DNA from: an uncultured Gammaproteobacteria bacterium
GTDB lineage: Bacteria > Pseudomonadota > Gammaproteobacteria > Pseudomonadales > Litorivicinaceae
Length of the DNA: 36,927 nt
Assembly: GCA_913042205.1 (NCBI GenBank)
Contig: CAJWIY010000018.1
Span: 1 to 36,927, forward strand
Direction of reading: 5' to 3'
Part shown: piece after piece, positions 1-12,103 of the stretch
How the letters are laid out: every line of letters starts with the position of its first letter
Position numbering within the stretch: the first letter of the stretch is position 1
Translations under genes and position numbers: made by a program
The notes under the pieces: generated by a model
Told to the model about the DNA's origin: nothing
The model's input: only the letters and a program-made list of their open reading frames with translations
Databases searched by the model: none

Positions 1-109
1 ACTGCGTCACAATGGTGCGGTTGACGGCCTCAAAATCGTCGGCCACCACGGCGTGCAGCGGTGAAGGCGAAGGGCTGGCAGGCGGGATTGAGGAGACGTT
101 GGCTGTCAT
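1..109 (-). CDS. ispB: Octaprenyl/polyprenyl diphosphate synthase, N-terminal fragment (cut by left edge)
   Basis: Only the first 36 codons are in the window, read leftward from an ATG at 109. The fragment has a Pro/Ser-rich lead-in followed by LHAVVADDFEAVNRTIV, which resembles the start of pseudomonad IspB proteins (a VADDF.AV motif). IspB is a trans-isoprenyl diphosphate synthase that builds the side chain of ubiquinone; its aspartate-rich catalytic motifs would lie outside the window. The identification rests partly on context: ispB transcribed divergently from rplU-rpmA is a conserved gammaproteobacterial arrangement. The Pro/Ser stretch at residues 6-17 is unusual, and a later start cannot be excluded. 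Confidence 0.75.
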   Translation of the reverse strand, partial: MTANVSSIPPASPSPSPLHAVVADDFEAVNRTIVTQ

Positions 110-145
110 GGGTTCCGTTCATCGCGGCAGGTAAGAGTGGAGCTC

Positions 146-174
146 ATGCTATGGGGCTGCCTGTAAGGCGTCAA
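146..174 (-). promoter_or_regulatory. Candidate sigma-70 promoter for ispB
   Basis: On the minus strand a TTGACG -35 box (169-174) and a TAGCAT -10 box (146-151) are separated by exactly 17 bases. Transcription would start near 139, about 30 bases before the ispB ATG. It points away from the rplU promoters, as expected for a divergent pair. Confidence 0.4.
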
Positions 175-216
175 GGCATAGCCGCGCTAAGCAGGCCCAG
201 GCCGGCGTTTGGAAGA

Positions 217-264
217 TTGACAAGCCCCGGTGGCCTTGTGGTATGAAGCGATAGTCGTTATAAT
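217..264 (+). promoter_or_regulatory. Candidate tandem promoters for rplU-rpmA
   Basis: Two overlapping promoter-like arrangements are visible. The first has a perfect TTGACA (217-222) and, 19 bases on, TATGAA (242-247) preceded by TG as an extended -10. The second has TTGTGG (236-241), a 17-base spacer and a perfect TATAAT (259-264). The downstream one would start transcription near 271 and leave a leader of about 130 bases before rplU. The rest of 110-402 shows no gene I can support. Confidence 0.5.
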
Positions 265-402
265 CCGCGACCCACTCATCATGCTCCCTGTCAGATGGCT
301 GCCAAAAGAGGCGCCACTCGCAGCAGGTCGATAAGAGCGGAAGGCGATGAGCGTTGGTTACGCGGGGCGTAACCGGCATTAACGACAAGTCCGGAGAGCG
401 AC

Positions 403-714
403 ATGTACGCAGTTATTAAAAGCGGTGGTAAACAGTACCGCGTTCAAGAAGGTCAAACCCTCAAGCTCGAGAAAATCGAAGTCGCTACCGGCGAAACGAT
501 TGAGTTTGATGAAGTGCTGCTGGTTGCAGACGGCGATGACGTAAACATTGGCGCACCTTTCATTAGCGGTGCCAAAGTTTCCGCTGAAATCGTTTCCCAC
601 GGCCGTGGCGATAAAGTGACGATCATCAAATTCCGTCGCCGGAAGCACCACATGAAGCGTCAGGGCCACCGTCAGTGGTTCACTGAAATAAAGATTACAG
701 CAATCAACAGTTAA
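403..714 (+). CDS. rplU: 50S ribosomal protein L21
   Basis: A 103-residue protein with the full L21 pattern: [14 protein letters not shown] at the N-terminus, the GHGRGDK-type loop (here SHGRGDKV), and the basic [15 protein letters not shown] segment that contacts 23S rRNA. L21 is a small late-binding protein of the large ribosomal subunit. Length matches the E. coli protein exactly. The ATG at 403 follows a GGAGAG ribosome binding site. It lies 14 bases before rpmA, and both precede a terminator at 1013-1034, so rplU-rpmA is the main transcription unit, with obgE reached by read-through or a separate promoter. Confidence 0.98.
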   Translation: MYAVIKSGGKQYRVQEGQTLKLEKIEVATGETIEFDEVLLVADGDDVNIGAPFISGAKVSAEIVSHGRGDKVTIIKFRRRKHHMKRQGHRQWFTEIKITAINS

Positions 715-728
715 GGTAGGAAACGGAA

Positions 729-989
729 ATGGCACACAAAAAGGCTGGAGGCAGTACCCGTAACGGTCGCGATTCTGAAAGTAAAAGGCTCGGTGTGAAA
801 AAATTTGGGGGGGAGAAGGTGCTTGCTGGTAATATCCTAGTTCGTCAGCGTGGGACACAGTTCCATCCAGGCGTTAACGTCGGATGCGGCACAGACTACA
901 CCCTTTTTGCCAAAGCTGAAGGCGTGGTGAAGTTCGAAGTGAAGGGGCCGCAAAAGCGGCGTTTTGTGAGTGTTGTAACTCCTGCCTGA
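729..989 (+). CDS. rpmA: 50S ribosomal protein L27
   Basis: An 86-residue L27 starting [20 protein letters not shown], whose flexible N-terminal arm reaches the peptidyl transferase centre. The conserved core GTQFHPG and a glycine-rich hairpin follow. There is no N-terminal prepeptide of the Firmicutes type, so it is made in mature form. The start has a clear AGGAAA-type ribosome binding site (GGTAGGAAACGG just upstream). It sits between rplU and the terminator at 1013. Confidence 0.98.
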   Translation: MAHKKAGGSTRNGRDSESKRLGVKKFGGEKVLAGNILVRQRGTQFHPGVNVGCGTDYTLFAKAEGVVKFEVKGPQKRRFVSVVTPA

Positions 990-1005
990 GCAAAGCATTT
1001 ACTGA

Positions 1006-3364
<2,359 letters not shown>

Positions 3365-3382
3365 CCTACCCGCCGTTGTCGA

Positions 3383-3649
3383 TTATGACGCCATCGCTTT
3401 GACTTTGGCGTTTAGACGACTCTTGGTCCGTGCACATTTATTTTTCTTGTAAATGCCCTTCGTGACCATGCTATCAAGAACCGGTACTGCCTCACTAAGC
3501 GCTTCTGTAGCGGCCTTTTTGTCGCTGGTTGCGATAGCCGCTAAGGTTTTTTTGACGTACGTGCGAGCCCGCGACCGCAGGCCAGCGTTATGATTGCGAC
3601 GGACATCCGCCTGTTTTGCACGCTTCCGTGCTTGGGGACTATTTGCCAA
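3383..3649 (-). CDS. rpsT: 30S ribosomal protein S20, TTG start
   Basis: An 88-residue, lysine/arginine-rich protein with the S20 pattern (ANSPQARKRAKQADVRRNHN, then SMVTKGIYKKNKCARTKSRL). S20 binds 16S rRNA early in small-subunit assembly. The start codon is TTG (3649-3647) and the next residues are ANSPQ, so no earlier or later start fits. An AGGGAG ribosome binding site precedes it. E. coli rpsT is also known to start with UUG, a feature tied to its autogenous translational control, so this looks conserved. It is divergent from murJ and convergent with proB. Confidence 0.97.
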   Translation of the reverse strand: MANSPQARKRAKQADVRRNHNAGLRSRARTYVKKTLAAIATSDKKAATEALSEAVPVLDSMVTKGIYKKNKCARTKSRLNAKVKAMAS

Positions 3650-3662
3650 CGGGGTTGCTCCC

Positions 3663-3693
3663 TTACACTACACTGTGGATCTGTCGATATAAC
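3663..3693 (+). promoter_or_regulatory. Possible promoter of the murJ-ispH operon
   Basis: In the 108-base gap between rpsT and murJ, TATAAC (3688-3693) matches the -10 consensus at five of six positions. The best -35 is TTACAC (3663-3668) with a long 19-base spacer. The ATATAA core is nearly symmetrical, so it could also serve rpsT on the other strand. Confidence 0.3.
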
Positions 3694-3757
3694 TGAAAAA
3701 TCAACCGGGGGGAGGGAAATTACCGAAAATGGGGCCTCGGGTCAAGGAAAGTAAAGT

Positions 3758-5305
3758 GTGACAACAGAAAAAATGATTCGGTCCGGTGTCACTGTCGGCG
3801 GTTGGACGCTGGGCTCCCGTGTACTCGGATTGCTACGAGATATCGTTCTGGCTAACACGGTTGGCGCATCCGCAGGCGCTGATGCATTTTTTGTGGCATT
3901 CAAAATCCCCAATTTTTTGAGACGCCTTTTTGGTGAGGGGGCTTTTGCTCAAGCATTTGTTCCGGTGTTTACCGAGACCCGTGAAAAGGAAGGTGACCAG
4001 TCCGTTAAGCTGTTAATTGACCAGGTAGCTGGCCGATTGGGATTGATCCTTATCGCTATCAGCATTCTCGGTATCCTGCTGGCGCCTTGGATCGCGAAGC
4101 TTTTTGCGCCAGGATTCTCGGATGATCCTGAGAAACTGACACTGACAGCTGATCTGTTACGTTGGACCTTTCCATATCTTGGTTTCATTTGTTTTGTTGC
4201 GTTTGCGGGAGGCATCCTCAACAGTATCGGGAGGTTTGCTGTGCCAGCCGCGACTCCACTATTTTTGAATCTATCCTTGATAGGGAGTGCGTTATTTTTG
4301 GCACCCCTAATATCTCCCTCAGTACTAGGGCTCGCGATCGGCGTGGCGATCGCAGGCGTAGTACAGTTGATAATTCAGATCCCTCCGCTTATGGCGGCGG
4401 GGTTATTACCCAAACCTTCGTTGTTGGCAGACCATCCGGGTGTCTCAAAAATCTTAAAATTGATGATTCCTGCTTTGTTCGGTGTTTCTGTCAGTCAAAT
4501 TAATTTACTGCTTGATACCGTCCTCGCATCATTATTGGTATCTGGGTCGGTTTCGTGGCTTTACTACTCAGATCGCTTAATGGAATTACCTTTGGGTGTG
4601 ATCGCGATCGCTATTTCTACTGTGATTCTTCCCAAGTTATCACGTGACTTCGCGCAGGGAGACAACACAGCATCACATCAAACACAGAGTTGGGCGGTTT
4701 GGGTAGTCCTCGTATTGGGGCTCCCGTGCGCTGCAGTCTTGGCCGTTTTTGGTGAATTGATTTTGGCGACACTATTCCAATATGGGGCAATGACCGTTCA
4801 AGACATCGAGGCATCATCATTGTCACTGATGGCTTACTCCATAGGGCTACCAGCATTCATGTTGATCAAGGTGCTTGCTCCACATTATTTTGCGCATCAA
4901 GATACTAAGACACCTGTTAAAATAGGTGTGATCGCTATGGCCTCGAATATGGTGTTTAACCTGATCCTGGTTTGGTCGTTAGAGCACGTTGGGTTAGCCC
5001 TTGCAACGTCCTTATCTGCGTGGGTCAATGCATTGTTGCTACTAAGGGGTTTGCATCAACGCGGTTGGTATGAGGTCCGTCAGCCGCCATGGCGTCCAGC
5101 GGCACAAGTTATTTTGGCCATCTTGGTGATGGTTCAAGTGGCGTGGTGGGCGCCGTCCTCGGCATCTTTGGAAGATGTCTCTCTGTATGGACGTATGAGT
5201 TGGACCTCTGTTTTGTTGTTTACCTCAGGGTTTTTGTATCTGATTACATTGAGATTAGTTGGGATCCGCTATACTTCGTTGCTCATGCCACCAGCAGCAC
5301 GATAA
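3758..5305 (+). CDS. murJ: Lipid II flippase MurJ
   Basis: A 515-residue polytopic membrane protein of the MOP superfamily, with about 14 hydrophobic segments. The N-terminus (SGVTVGGWTLGSRVLGLLRDIVLA, then GADAFFVAFKIPNFLRRLFGEGAFAQAFVPVF) is the MurJ hallmark, including the conserved Arg of RLFGEGAF. It moves lipid II across the inner membrane for peptidoglycan synthesis. The GTG at 3758 is preceded by AAGGAAAG at a proper distance; an ATG five codons later is the alternative. It heads a tight run through ispH, with ribF starting 4 bases after its stop. Confidence 0.96.
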   Translation: MTTEKMIRSGVTVGGWTLGSRVLGLLRDIVLANTVGASAGADAFFVAFKIPNFLRRLFGEGAFAQAFVPVFTETREKEGDQSVKLLIDQVAGRLGLILIAISILGILLAPWIAKLFAPGFSDDPEKLTLTADLLRWTFPYLGFICFVAFAGGILNSIGRFAVPAATPLFLNLSLIGSALFLAPLISPSVLGLAIGVAIAGVVQLIIQIPPLMAAGLLPKPSLLADHPGVSKILKLMIPALFGVSVSQINLLLDTVLASLLVSGSVSWLYYSDRLMELPLGVIAIAISTVILPKLSRDFAQGDNTASHQTQSWAVWVVLVLGLPCAAVLAVFGELILATLFQYGAMTVQDIEASSLSLMAYSIGLPAFMLIKVLAPHYFAHQDTKTPVKIGVIAMASNMVFNLILVWSLEHVGLALATSLSAWVNALLLLRGLHQRGWYEVRQPPWRPAAQVILAILVMVQVAWWAPSSASLEDVSLYGRMSWTSVLLFTSGFLYLITLRLVGIRYTSLLMPPAAR

Positions 5306-5309
5306 CGCA

Positions 5310-6251
5310 ATGCGATTTATTTTCGGTCGACACTTTGAATTCCGGTCACCACATGTTTTAACCATCGGTAACTTTGATGGTGTGCACGTGGGCCATCAAC
5401 GCGTCATCGAACAGGCAAAAGCAGTTGCTACTCGACTCGGGCTTCCGTTGACAGTCTTGTTGTTCGAACCCCAGCCGAGGGAATTCTTCGCAAGACAAAG
5501 AGGTAAGTCCGCCCCAGCCAGACTAATGAGCCTGAAAACAAAAGTGGCCGCTCTGAAATCATTGGGCGTTGATTCGATTTGGTGCTTGAAGTTTTCAGAT
5601 ATCAGACCCTTGACAGCCGACAATTTTATCGATCAGTTGGTCTCCGGTAAACGCGTTGCTCAGGTTGTCGTTGGTGATGATTTCCGTTTCGGTTGCGATA
5701 GGCAAGGTGACTTTGATTACTTGCTGGCAGCGGGTAATCGACGTGGGTTTAAAGTCGAACAGTCAGAGACGCATCTTCTAGACGGTGTACGTGTCTCATC
5801 ATCCCGTATTCGTGAGCTGCTAAGGCTGAATGATTTTGATGGCGCCGCAAGAATGCTGGGTCGCTCGTATGCCTTTTGTGGACGAGTATCCTACGGGCAA
5901 CAACTGGGGCGGCAAATTGGCTTTCCGACTGCTAACATAGCACTCCGAAACTGTCCACCAATACACGGGGTGTTTGGTTGCTCGGTTGAAATCCCTAATG
6001 GACGAGTTATGAGTGGGGTCGCCAACATCGGATCGCGTCCCACTGTCTCTGGCCAGAAGGACCGACTAGAAGTACATTTGCATGGGTTCTCTGATGAGCT
6101 GTATGGTCTTCACCTGACCGTGACTCCACTGATATTCATTCGCGCCGAGCAGAAATTCGAGAGCCTTGAGGCACTAACCGAACGGATTAGGTTCGACAAC
6201 AATAAGGCTCGGGAGTCGCTGAGTTTTTTAAATGGATCTGAAATTGAATGA
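5310..6251 (+). CDS. ribF: Bifunctional riboflavin kinase / FAD synthetase
   Basis: A 313-residue enzyme converting riboflavin to FMN and then FAD. The N-terminal adenylyltransferase domain carries [13 protein letters not shown] (residues 18-30), a nucleotidyltransferase GxxxGH-type site; the C-terminal kinase domain carries GFPTAN (204-209). I start it at ATG 5310 ([11 protein letters not shown]), 4 bases after murJ, because the in-frame upstream extension to 5259 lies wholly inside murJ and has no family counterpart. The stop overlaps the ileS start as ATGA. The order ribF-ileS-lspA is conserved in gammaproteobacteria. Confidence 0.96.
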   Translation: MRFIFGRHFEFRSPHVLTIGNFDGVHVGHQRVIEQAKAVATRLGLPLTVLLFEPQPREFFARQRGKSAPARLMSLKTKVAALKSLGVDSIWCLKFSDIRPLTADNFIDQLVSGKRVAQVVVGDDFRFGCDRQGDFDYLLAAGNRRGFKVEQSETHLLDGVRVSSSRIRELLRLNDFDGAARMLGRSYAFCGRVSYGQQLGRQIGFPTANIALRNCPPIHGVFGCSVEIPNGRVMSGVANIGSRPTVSGQKDRLEVHLHGFSDELYGLHLTVTPLIFIRAEQKFESLEALTERIRFDNNKARESLSFLNGSEIE

Positions 6252-9073
6252 CTGATTACAAACAGACACTGAATCTTCCTGAGACTGAATTCCCGATGCG
6301 TGGGAACCTGGCAAAGCGTGAGCCTGATATGCTGGCCACTTGGGAGGCCGACGACTGGTACCGGCAGGTACAGGATGCGCAGTCAAATAGAGAGAAGACC
6401 TTTATCCTACACGACGGTCCTCCGTACGCGAACGGCGACATCCATATCGGTCACGCTGTTAACAAAGTCCTTAAAGATATTGTTGTCAAATCGCGTGGTC
6501 TCGCCGGCTTCAATGCTCCCTACATACCCGGCTGGGACTGTCACGGTCTACCAATCGAGCACAAGGTGGAGACCACGGTCGGTAAGATTGGTGGAAAGTT
6601 TCAATCCACCAGTGAGTTCCGAGACGCTTGTCGTGAGTACGCTACCTCGCAAATTGAGCGGCAGAAGGTCGATTTTAAACGTTTGGGGATTCTTGGTGAT
6701 TGGGATAACCCGTATCTGACAATGGACTATAAGGTCGAAGCAGACATCGTTCGATCACTGGGTCGGATCATCAATAATGGTCATTTTCATCAGGGCGCGA
6801 AACCCGTTTACTGGTGTACCGACTGTGAAAGTGCCCTCGCGGAGGCTGAGGTCGAGTATCAAGACCGAGAGACGTGGACCGTTGACGTAGCCTTTCCAAT
6901 CCAGAATACGACCCAAATCGAGACCGTATTCGGTGTTTCTTCTGAAATTGCCTCCGAGGCCGCGATAGCGATCTGGACGACCACCCCATGGACGCTTCCG
7001 GCGAACCAATTTGTGGCCGTTCATGCGGCGCTTTCGTACGTGTTAGCTCGGTTTGAGAAGGACGGGCAACGCTGGACATTAGTCCTGGCCGAGGGTCGCC
7101 TGGAGGCATTGGCTGCGAGGTACACGATCGAGTCATTTGAAATTCTTGGGGAGGCAGATGGTAGCGCCTTAGCTGGTATTCAAAGTGAGGCACCTTGGGA
7201 TGGACGCATAGTCCCTGTAATCACGGGCGATCATGTGACGCTCGAGGCCGGAACCGGCGCCGTACACTCAGCTCCAGCATATGGCCTCGAGGACTTTCAT
7301 GCCGCCACCTCGTTAGATCTTGAACTTCTCACACCGGTTCGTGATGACGGCACATTTGCTGAGTCTGTAGCCATTGTCGGAGGACTTCATGTTGAAAAAA
7401 CGGGTGCTGTTATCGCTGACTATCTAGCCAAGAACGGCAGGTTGGTTCATAGAGAGCGATTAGAACATTCCTACCCTCATTGTTGGCGCCATAAAACGCC
7501 AGTGATCTATCGGGCCACTCCGCAGTGGTTTATCCGTATGCAGGGCGAGGGACTCCTCGAGACAGCGCGTCAGGAGATTGACTCGGAAATTCAATTCACC
7601 CCTGGTTGGGGTAAGAACAGACTGGCCGCAATGCTAGAGGACCGTCCTGATTGGTGTATCTCACGACAGAGAAATTGGGGCGTGCCGATCACAGTCTTCG
7701 TGCATAAAGAAACCAGTCAATTGCATCCAGATACCGAGATGTTGTTCGAAAAAATAGCCCATAAAATTGAAAGGGGTGGGATCAATGCGTGGTTTGATCT
7801 CGAGGTAAGTGAATTATTAGGCGACGAGGCGTCAAATTACCGAAAGGTCACCGACGTATTGGACGTATGGTTTGACTCAGGGACGACGCACGCCTCAGTC
7901 TTGGGCCGTCGGGATGGACTGCATTTCCCCGCAGATTTATATCTCGAGGGCTCGGACCAGCATCGTGGTTGGTTCCAGTCGTCACTTTTGACCTCGGTAG
8001 CCATCCACGGTAAAGCGCCTTATGGGGGCCTTCTCACACATGGGTTTACCGTGGACCAAGACGGCCGCAAGATGTCGAAATCACTGGGGAACGTGATACC
8101 ACCACAAGATATTGTGAACACACTTGGGGCCGACATCTTACGCCTGTGGATTGCGTCTACCGACTTCACGAAGGAAATGACGGTGAGTCATGAGATTCTG
8201 AATCGAACGTCAGACACGTATCGACGTGTCCGAAATACTGCCAGATTCTTGTTAGCAAATATGACCGGATTTAATCCCGAGACCGATCAGGTTCCGATGG
8301 ACGATCTGGTATCTCTCGATGCAGAAATGATTCGACGAACTTATGAACTGTCGACTAAAATTATGGCCCATTACGATCGTTATGAATTCTCTGAGGTCAC
8401 CCAGACTTTGCATCACTTCTGCGTTGATGATTTGGGTGGCTTTTATCTGGATATCATCAAAGACCGTCAGTACACACTGAAAGCGGAAAGCCATGCTCGA
8501 AAAAGTTGCCAAACGGTACTCTACTGGATTACAGATGCATTGGTGCGTTGGATGGCTCCCATTTTGTCTTTCACGGCTCAGGAAATTTGGGAGGCAATGC
8601 CCGGTGAACGTCCTCATCGCTTCGTGTTTGCTGTTACTGAAGCTGAAATACCAAGGGCGGGTCGTCGTGCAGAGGTAAATTGGTCACTAATTCAATCTGC
8701 TAAGAGAGTAGTCAATCAAGCTATAGAGGCTGCGCGTTCCGACGGTCTTGTGAAGGGCTCTTTGTCGGCTGAGGTTGAATTGTTCGCTGCTGGCCCAATT
8801 TTCGATGCGCTAGCGGCTTTGGGGGAGGAACTTCGTTTTGTTACCATCACGTCTGATGCCACGTTGGGTCGCCTAAAAGAGGCCCCTGATCAAGCGATAT
8901 CAGACTCTACATGTCCAAACCTTTCTGTGGTTGTGAAGGTTGCAGAGACGGAGAAATGTGAGCGCTGTTGGCACCATCGTCTCGATGTTGGTTCGGTACG
9001 CGCTCACCCTACACTCTGTAAACGTTGCGTTGATAATATCGAGGGCGCGGGCGAAGAGCGGACTTTTGCATGA
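6248..9073 (+). CDS. ileS: Isoleucyl-tRNA synthetase
   Basis: A 941-residue class Ia aminoacyl-tRNA synthetase of the bacterial (mupirocin-sensitive type) length. It shows the HIGH motif at residues 66-69, the KMSKS motif at 608-612, a CP1 editing domain between ([11 protein letters not shown], then [16 protein letters not shown]) and a C-terminal zinc site (CERCWHH followed by CKRC). It charges tRNA-Ile and hydrolyses mischarged Val. The start codon overlaps the ribF stop (ATGA) and the stop overlaps the lspA start (ATGA), indicating translational coupling along the operon. Confidence 0.98.
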   Translation: MTDYKQTLNLPETEFPMRGNLAKREPDMLATWEADDWYRQVQDAQSNREKTFILHDGPPYANGDIHIGHAVNKVLKDIVVKSRGLAGFNAPYIPGWDCHGLPIEHKVETTVGKIGGKFQSTSEFRDACREYATSQIERQKVDFKRLGILGDWDNPYLTMDYKVEADIVRSLGRIINNGHFHQGAKPVYWCTDCESALAEAEVEYQDRETWTVDVAFPIQNTTQIETVFGVSSEIASEAAIAIWTTTPWTLPANQFVAVHAALSYVLARFEKDGQRWTLVLAEGRLEALAARYTIESFEILGEADGSALAGIQSEAPWDGRIVPVITGDHVTLEAGTGAVHSAPAYGLEDFHAATSLDLELLTPVRDDGTFAESVAIVGGLHVEKTGAVIADYLAKNGRLVHRERLEHSYPHCWRHKTPVIYRATPQWFIRMQGEGLLETARQEIDSEIQFTPGWGKNRLAAMLEDRPDWCISRQRNWGVPITVFVHKETSQLHPDTEMLFEKIAHKIERGGINAWFDLEVSELLGDEASNYRKVTDVLDVWFDSGTTHASVLGRRDGLHFPADLYLEGSDQHRGWFQSSLLTSVAIHGKAPYGGLLTHGFTVDQDGRKMSKSLGNVIPPQDIVNTLGADILRLWIASTDFTKEMTVSHEILNRTSDTYRRVRNTARFLLANMTGFNPETDQVPMDDLVSLDAEMIRRTYELSTKIMAHYDRYEFSEVTQTLHHFCVDDLGGFYLDIIKDRQYTLKAESHARKSCQTVLYWITDALVRWMAPILSFTAQEIWEAMPGERPHRFVFAVTEAEIPRAGRRAEVNWSLIQSAKRVVNQAIEAARSDGLVKGSLSAEVELFAAGPIFDALAALGEELRFVTITSDATLGRLKEAPDQAISDSTCPNLSVVVKVAETEKCERCWHHRLDVGSVRAHPTLCKRCVDNIEGAGEERTFA

Positions 9074-9549
9074 GGCTTGACCTCGCTTTGGTGATTGGGT
9101 CGATCTTCTTAGTTGACCAGTTCACCAAGTTTTTGGCGTCCGCTTATCTGACCTATGCAGAGCCCGTCGGTGTGCTGCCGTTTTTCTCTTTCACGTTGTT
9201 GCACAACACCGGGGCGGCGTTTAGTTTTTTGGCGGATGCAAGTGGGTGGCAACGATGGCTATTTTTGACTCTCGCAGTGGGTGTTTCGGGATACTCAATC
9301 TGGTCTCTGCGAGATCCTGGGCTTTGCCGTTGGGTGCGGACTGGATTCGTGTTATTGATTCCGGGCGCCATTGGCAACGGGGTTGACCGTATCGCCTTTG
9401 GTTATGTTGTCGATTTTTTACACTTCCATTGGGGAGGTTGGTCATTTCCGGCCTTTAATATTGCCGATACAAGTATTACTTTAGCTGCTGGTTGTTTGTT
9501 GATTGGATGGTACCTAGATGCTCGACATCGGTCTAAATTGCAAGGTTGA
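9070..9549 (+). CDS. lspA: Lipoprotein signal peptidase (signal peptidase II)
   Basis: A 159-residue inner-membrane aspartic protease with four predicted transmembrane segments. The catalytic aspartates are D115 (GYVVDF) and D133 (FNIADT); the conserved [12 protein letters not shown] and GNGVDRI boxes are present. It cleaves the signal peptide of diacylated prolipoproteins, such as BamD encoded at 13749. It overlaps ileS by 4 bases and fkpB by 32 bases. Length is typical (E. coli 164). Confidence 0.97.
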   Translation: MRLDLALVIGSIFLVDQFTKFLASAYLTYAEPVGVLPFFSFTLLHNTGAAFSFLADASGWQRWLFLTLAVGVSGYSIWSLRDPGLCRWVRTGFVLLIPGAIGNGVDRIAFGYVVDFLHFHWGGWSFPAFNIADTSITLAAGCLLIGWYLDARHRSKLQG

Positions 9550-9964
9550 ACTTCACTTTGCACTCAGGCTCTCTGACACGGGTGAGCTAGTTGATTCAAC
9601 CTTCGGGAAAAAACCTGCTTCTCTAGTCATTGGTGATGGAAACCTGCCTGAAGCGTTCGAGATGGTTATTCATGGGATGAGCGCAGGTGAACGGAAAGTC
9701 GAGATTATCAAGCCTAAGGACGGATTTGGGCAGCGCAATCCCTCCAATATACAGCGGATCCCGAGAGATCAATTTGATCCCACTATTGAACTCGCCGAGG
9801 GCTTGGTACTGAGTTTTCAGGACAAAGCTAAATCTGAATTACCGGGTGTCGTATCCTTAATTGAAGACAGAATGGTGACGGTTGATTTCAATCATCCATT
9901 GGCGGGGCGAGATCTTGAATTCGAGGTTGAAATTCTCTCTGTAGTTCCGGCGGAGACACATTGA
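9518..9964 (+). CDS. fkpB: FKBP-type peptidyl-prolyl isomerase, SlpA-like
   Basis: A 148-residue protein of the FkpB/SlpA group: an FKBP core interrupted by an insert-in-flap domain ([19 protein letters not shown]), then [19 protein letters not shown], the family signature. It isomerises Xaa-Pro bonds and may act as a chaperone in the cytoplasm. The ATG at 9518 lies within lspA; no later ATG/GTG/TTG precedes the conserved core, so the 32-base overlap seems real. The lspA-fkpB-ispH order is conserved in gammaproteobacteria. Confidence 0.95.
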   Translation: MLDIGLNCKVELHFALRLSDTGELVDSTFGKKPASLVIGDGNLPEAFEMVIHGMSAGERKVEIIKPKDGFGQRNPSNIQRIPRDQFDPTIELAEGLVLSFQDKAKSELPGVVSLIEDRMVTVDFNHPLAGRDLEFEVEILSVVPAETH

Positions 9965-10911
9965 TGCAAGCGACTCTTGCCAACCCTCGCGGCTTTTGTG
10001 CTGGTGTCGACCGCGCGATTGACATCGTTAATCGTGCGCTTGAGATCTTCGGGGCACCGGTTTACGTGAGGCACGAGGTGGTCCACAACAAAACAGTGGT
10101 CAACGACCTCAGGTCGCGGGGAGCGGTGTTCGTGGACGAGCTTGATGAGGTCCCAGACGACACCATTGTGATCTTTTCAGCCCATGGCGTATCGCGGGCG
10201 GTTCGAGACGAGGCGACGCGACGAAAACTGAAGGTGTTTGATGCCACCTGTCCATTGGTAACTAAAGTCCACTTGGAAGTGCTCAAGTTTTCAGAGGAAG
10301 GCCGTGAATGTATTTTGATAGGTCATGCCGGCCACCCTGAAGTCGAGGGAACCTTAGGGCAGTTTGATAGAACCCATGGCGGTGTCATGAAGCTTGTTCA
10401 AGATGAACAAGAAGCGCAGACAGTCGTGATTGACGATCCCAAGAGTGTATCCTTCGTGACACAAACGACATTGTCGATGGACGACACAGTGCGAATTATT
10501 GATATCCTTCGCGAGCGCTTTCCCGACATCCAAGGCCCGCGAAAGGATGATATTTGCTATGCCACACAGAACCGGCAAGATGCAGTCAAACGGCTCGCTT
10601 TGGAGCACGATCTCGTTTTGGTGGTCGGCTCTATAAACTCGTCCAACTCCAACCGACTCAAAGAACTTGCTGAGCGATTGGGCTCGAAGTCATATCTGAT
10701 TGACGGCCCCGAGCAGATTGACTCAGTGTGGGTTAAAGAGGCGAACGCAATCGCTGTAACTGCTGGCGCATCTGCCCCTGAGAATGTCGTTCAGGCTGTC
10801 TGCGATCGTTTGAGGGAATTAGGTGTCGATACGGTTGTCCAAGAAGATGGCGTCACAGAATCGATTCAGTTCTCCTTACCGAAAGAACTAAAGCTACGTG
10901 TCGTGGATTAG
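9964..10911 (+). CDS. ispH: 4-hydroxy-3-methylbut-2-enyl diphosphate reductase
   Basis: A 315-residue iron-sulfur enzyme catalysing the last step of the MEP pathway, giving IPP and DMAPP. The three cluster-binding cysteines are C12 ([12 protein letters not shown]), C96 (DATCPLV) and C198 ([11 protein letters not shown]), matching E. coli IspH (C12, C96, C197) almost exactly. The substrate residues in HEVVHN and the GHxGHPE loop ([11 protein letters not shown]) are present. I use ATG 9964, which shares its A with the fkpB stop (TGATG); a TTG at 9961 is less likely. It appears to close the murJ operon. Confidence 0.97.
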   Translation: MQATLANPRGFCAGVDRAIDIVNRALEIFGAPVYVRHEVVHNKTVVNDLRSRGAVFVDELDEVPDDTIVIFSAHGVSRAVRDEATRRKLKVFDATCPLVTKVHLEVLKFSEEGRECILIGHAGHPEVEGTLGQFDRTHGGVMKLVQDEQEAQTVVIDDPKSVSFVTQTTLSMDDTVRIIDILRERFPDIQGPRKDDICYATQNRQDAVKRLALEHDLVLVVGSINSSNSNRLKELAERLGSKSYLIDGPEQIDSVWVKEANAIAVTAGASAPENVVQAVCDRLRELGVDTVVQEDGVTESIQFSLPKELKLRVVD

Positions 10912-10973
10912 TACGGTAGTCTAAACAGAAAATCTGCCACTCATTCATCTGCATAGTTTGTACGGAATTGACT

Positions 10974-11002
10974 CTGACGGGCGGACGTCTGCGTGCGATA
11001 AT
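10974..11002 (+). promoter_or_regulatory. Candidate extended -10 promoter for thiO
   Basis: GATAAT (10997-11002) is preceded by TGC, forming an extended -10 (TGnGATAAT). CTGACG (10974-10979) lies 17 bases upstream and matches the -35 consensus at four of six positions. The expected start site falls at or next to the thiO ATG at 11009, which has no visible ribosome binding site, so the message could be leaderless. The remainder of the ispH-thiO gap (10912-11008) shows nothing else. Confidence 0.35.
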
Positions 11003-11008
11003 CAAACG

Positions 11009-12103
11009 ATGGTGAGATCTCAATCTTATTCGGCCGATGTATTAGTGATTGGTGCTGGAGTAATGGGCATGATGTCTGCTTTGGAGTTAGCTGAGGCAGG
11101 TCTTTCGGTTTTTGTGTTCGATAAAGGGCGGGCGGGGCAGGAGGCCTCTTGGGCTGGTGGTGGAATTATTTCGCCACTATACCCATGGCGGTACGCGCCT
11201 TCGATTACGGCACTCGCCACATGGTCGCAGCAGGCGTTTCCCGATCTGATTGCCTCACTGAACGAATCAACCGGGATTGATTCCGAGTTATCTACAGAAG
11301 GAATGTTGGTGACCGCAACTGATGAGCGTGAAAAGGCACTCGCTTGGGGTGTCGGTCTATCACCTAAAGTTATTGAAATCAGTGACGAAGAGGCGCGAGT
11401 GCTCGAGCCGAATGTAGTATTGGATGAAACGCCGCTTTGGATGCCACGTATCTCAAGCGTTAGGAACTCGAGAATGGGTCGGGCACTGAGACAGGCTTGT
11501 TTGAACCATCCAAAGATTCAATTACTTGAATATCGTGAGGTCATATTGTCGGGGGATCTTGATTCGCCCAAGGTCTCAAGTCAAAGCCAAGGCTACGTCA
11601 GTGGTCGAGTCGTTTTAGCAGCCGGGGCGTGGACCGGAAATATGTTTACGGGAGTTAAGCTCAGTTGCCCGATAAAGCCAATGAAGGGGCAGATGCTGTT
11701 GTTCGGTCCATGTGATTTGGTAAATAGAGTTGTCTTGGCGAATGGGCGCTATGCAATACCCAGGGCCGACGGGCGGATTATATTTGGATCAACATTGGAG
11801 GATGTTGGTTTTGAAAGGATACCTGACCGTGACGCATTTGAGTCGCTATACGCATCTGCGCTTTCGATGATTCCGATACTTGAGGAGATTCCATTAGAGG
11901 CACAATGGGCCGGGTTCCGACCTGGATCACCTGAGGGGTTACCTTGGATTGGAGCCGTCTCGGACAAGCTATGGGTGAACTCAGGTCATTTTCGAAATGG
12001 AGTTGTCTTGAGTCCCGCGTCCAGCCGACTATTATGCGACCAGATGATGGATCGAACACCGATTGTTGACCCCACGCCTTATCAACCTTGGAAAACCTTA
12101 TGA
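11009..12103 (+). CDS. thiO: FAD-dependent glycine/D-amino acid oxidase (ThiO-like)
   Basis: A 364-residue flavoprotein of the DAO family. The Rossmann motif VIGAGVMG (residues 13-20) binds FAD, followed by SWAGGGIISP and a C-terminal WAGFRPGSPEGLPWIG block typical of glycine oxidases. ThiO makes the glycine imine (dehydroglycine) used in thiazole synthesis for thiamine; broader D-amino acid oxidase activity is possible. The start is ATG 11009; an in-frame extension from TTG 10958 adds a polar tail without family support. The stop overlaps nadE (ATGA). In Pseudomonas thiO lies next to type IV pilus genes, which are absent here. Confidence 0.87.
   Translation: MVRSQSYSADVLVIGAGVMGMMSALELAEAGLSVFVFDKGRAGQEASWAGGGIISPLYPWRYAPSITALATWSQQAFPDLIASLNESTGIDSELSTEGMLVTATDEREKALAWGVGLSPKVIEISDEEARVLEPNVVLDETPLWMPRISSVRNSRMGRALRQACLNHPKIQLLEYREVILSGDLDSPKVSSQSQGYVSGRVVLAAGAWTGNMFTGVKLSCPIKPMKGQMLLFGPCDLVNRVVLANGRYAIPRADGRIIFGSTLEDVGFERIPDRDAFESLYASALSMIPILEEIPLEAQWAGFRPGSPEGLPWIGAVSDKLWVNSGHFRNGVVLSPASSRLLCDQMMDRTPIVDPTPYQPWKTL

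Noticed and set aside
379-858. A 159-codon open frame on the minus strand opposite rplU and rpmA
   Set aside because: It covers two certain ribosomal protein genes and has no family pattern; it is a shadow of their codon use.
5259-5309. Upstream extension of ribF
   Set aside because: It is encoded inside murJ, rich in Cys/His without family match, and a conserved start lies at 5310.
6755-7193. Minus-strand frames of 89 and 140 codons inside ileS
   Set aside because: They are antisense to the ileS editing domain and show no domain, ribosome binding site or context.
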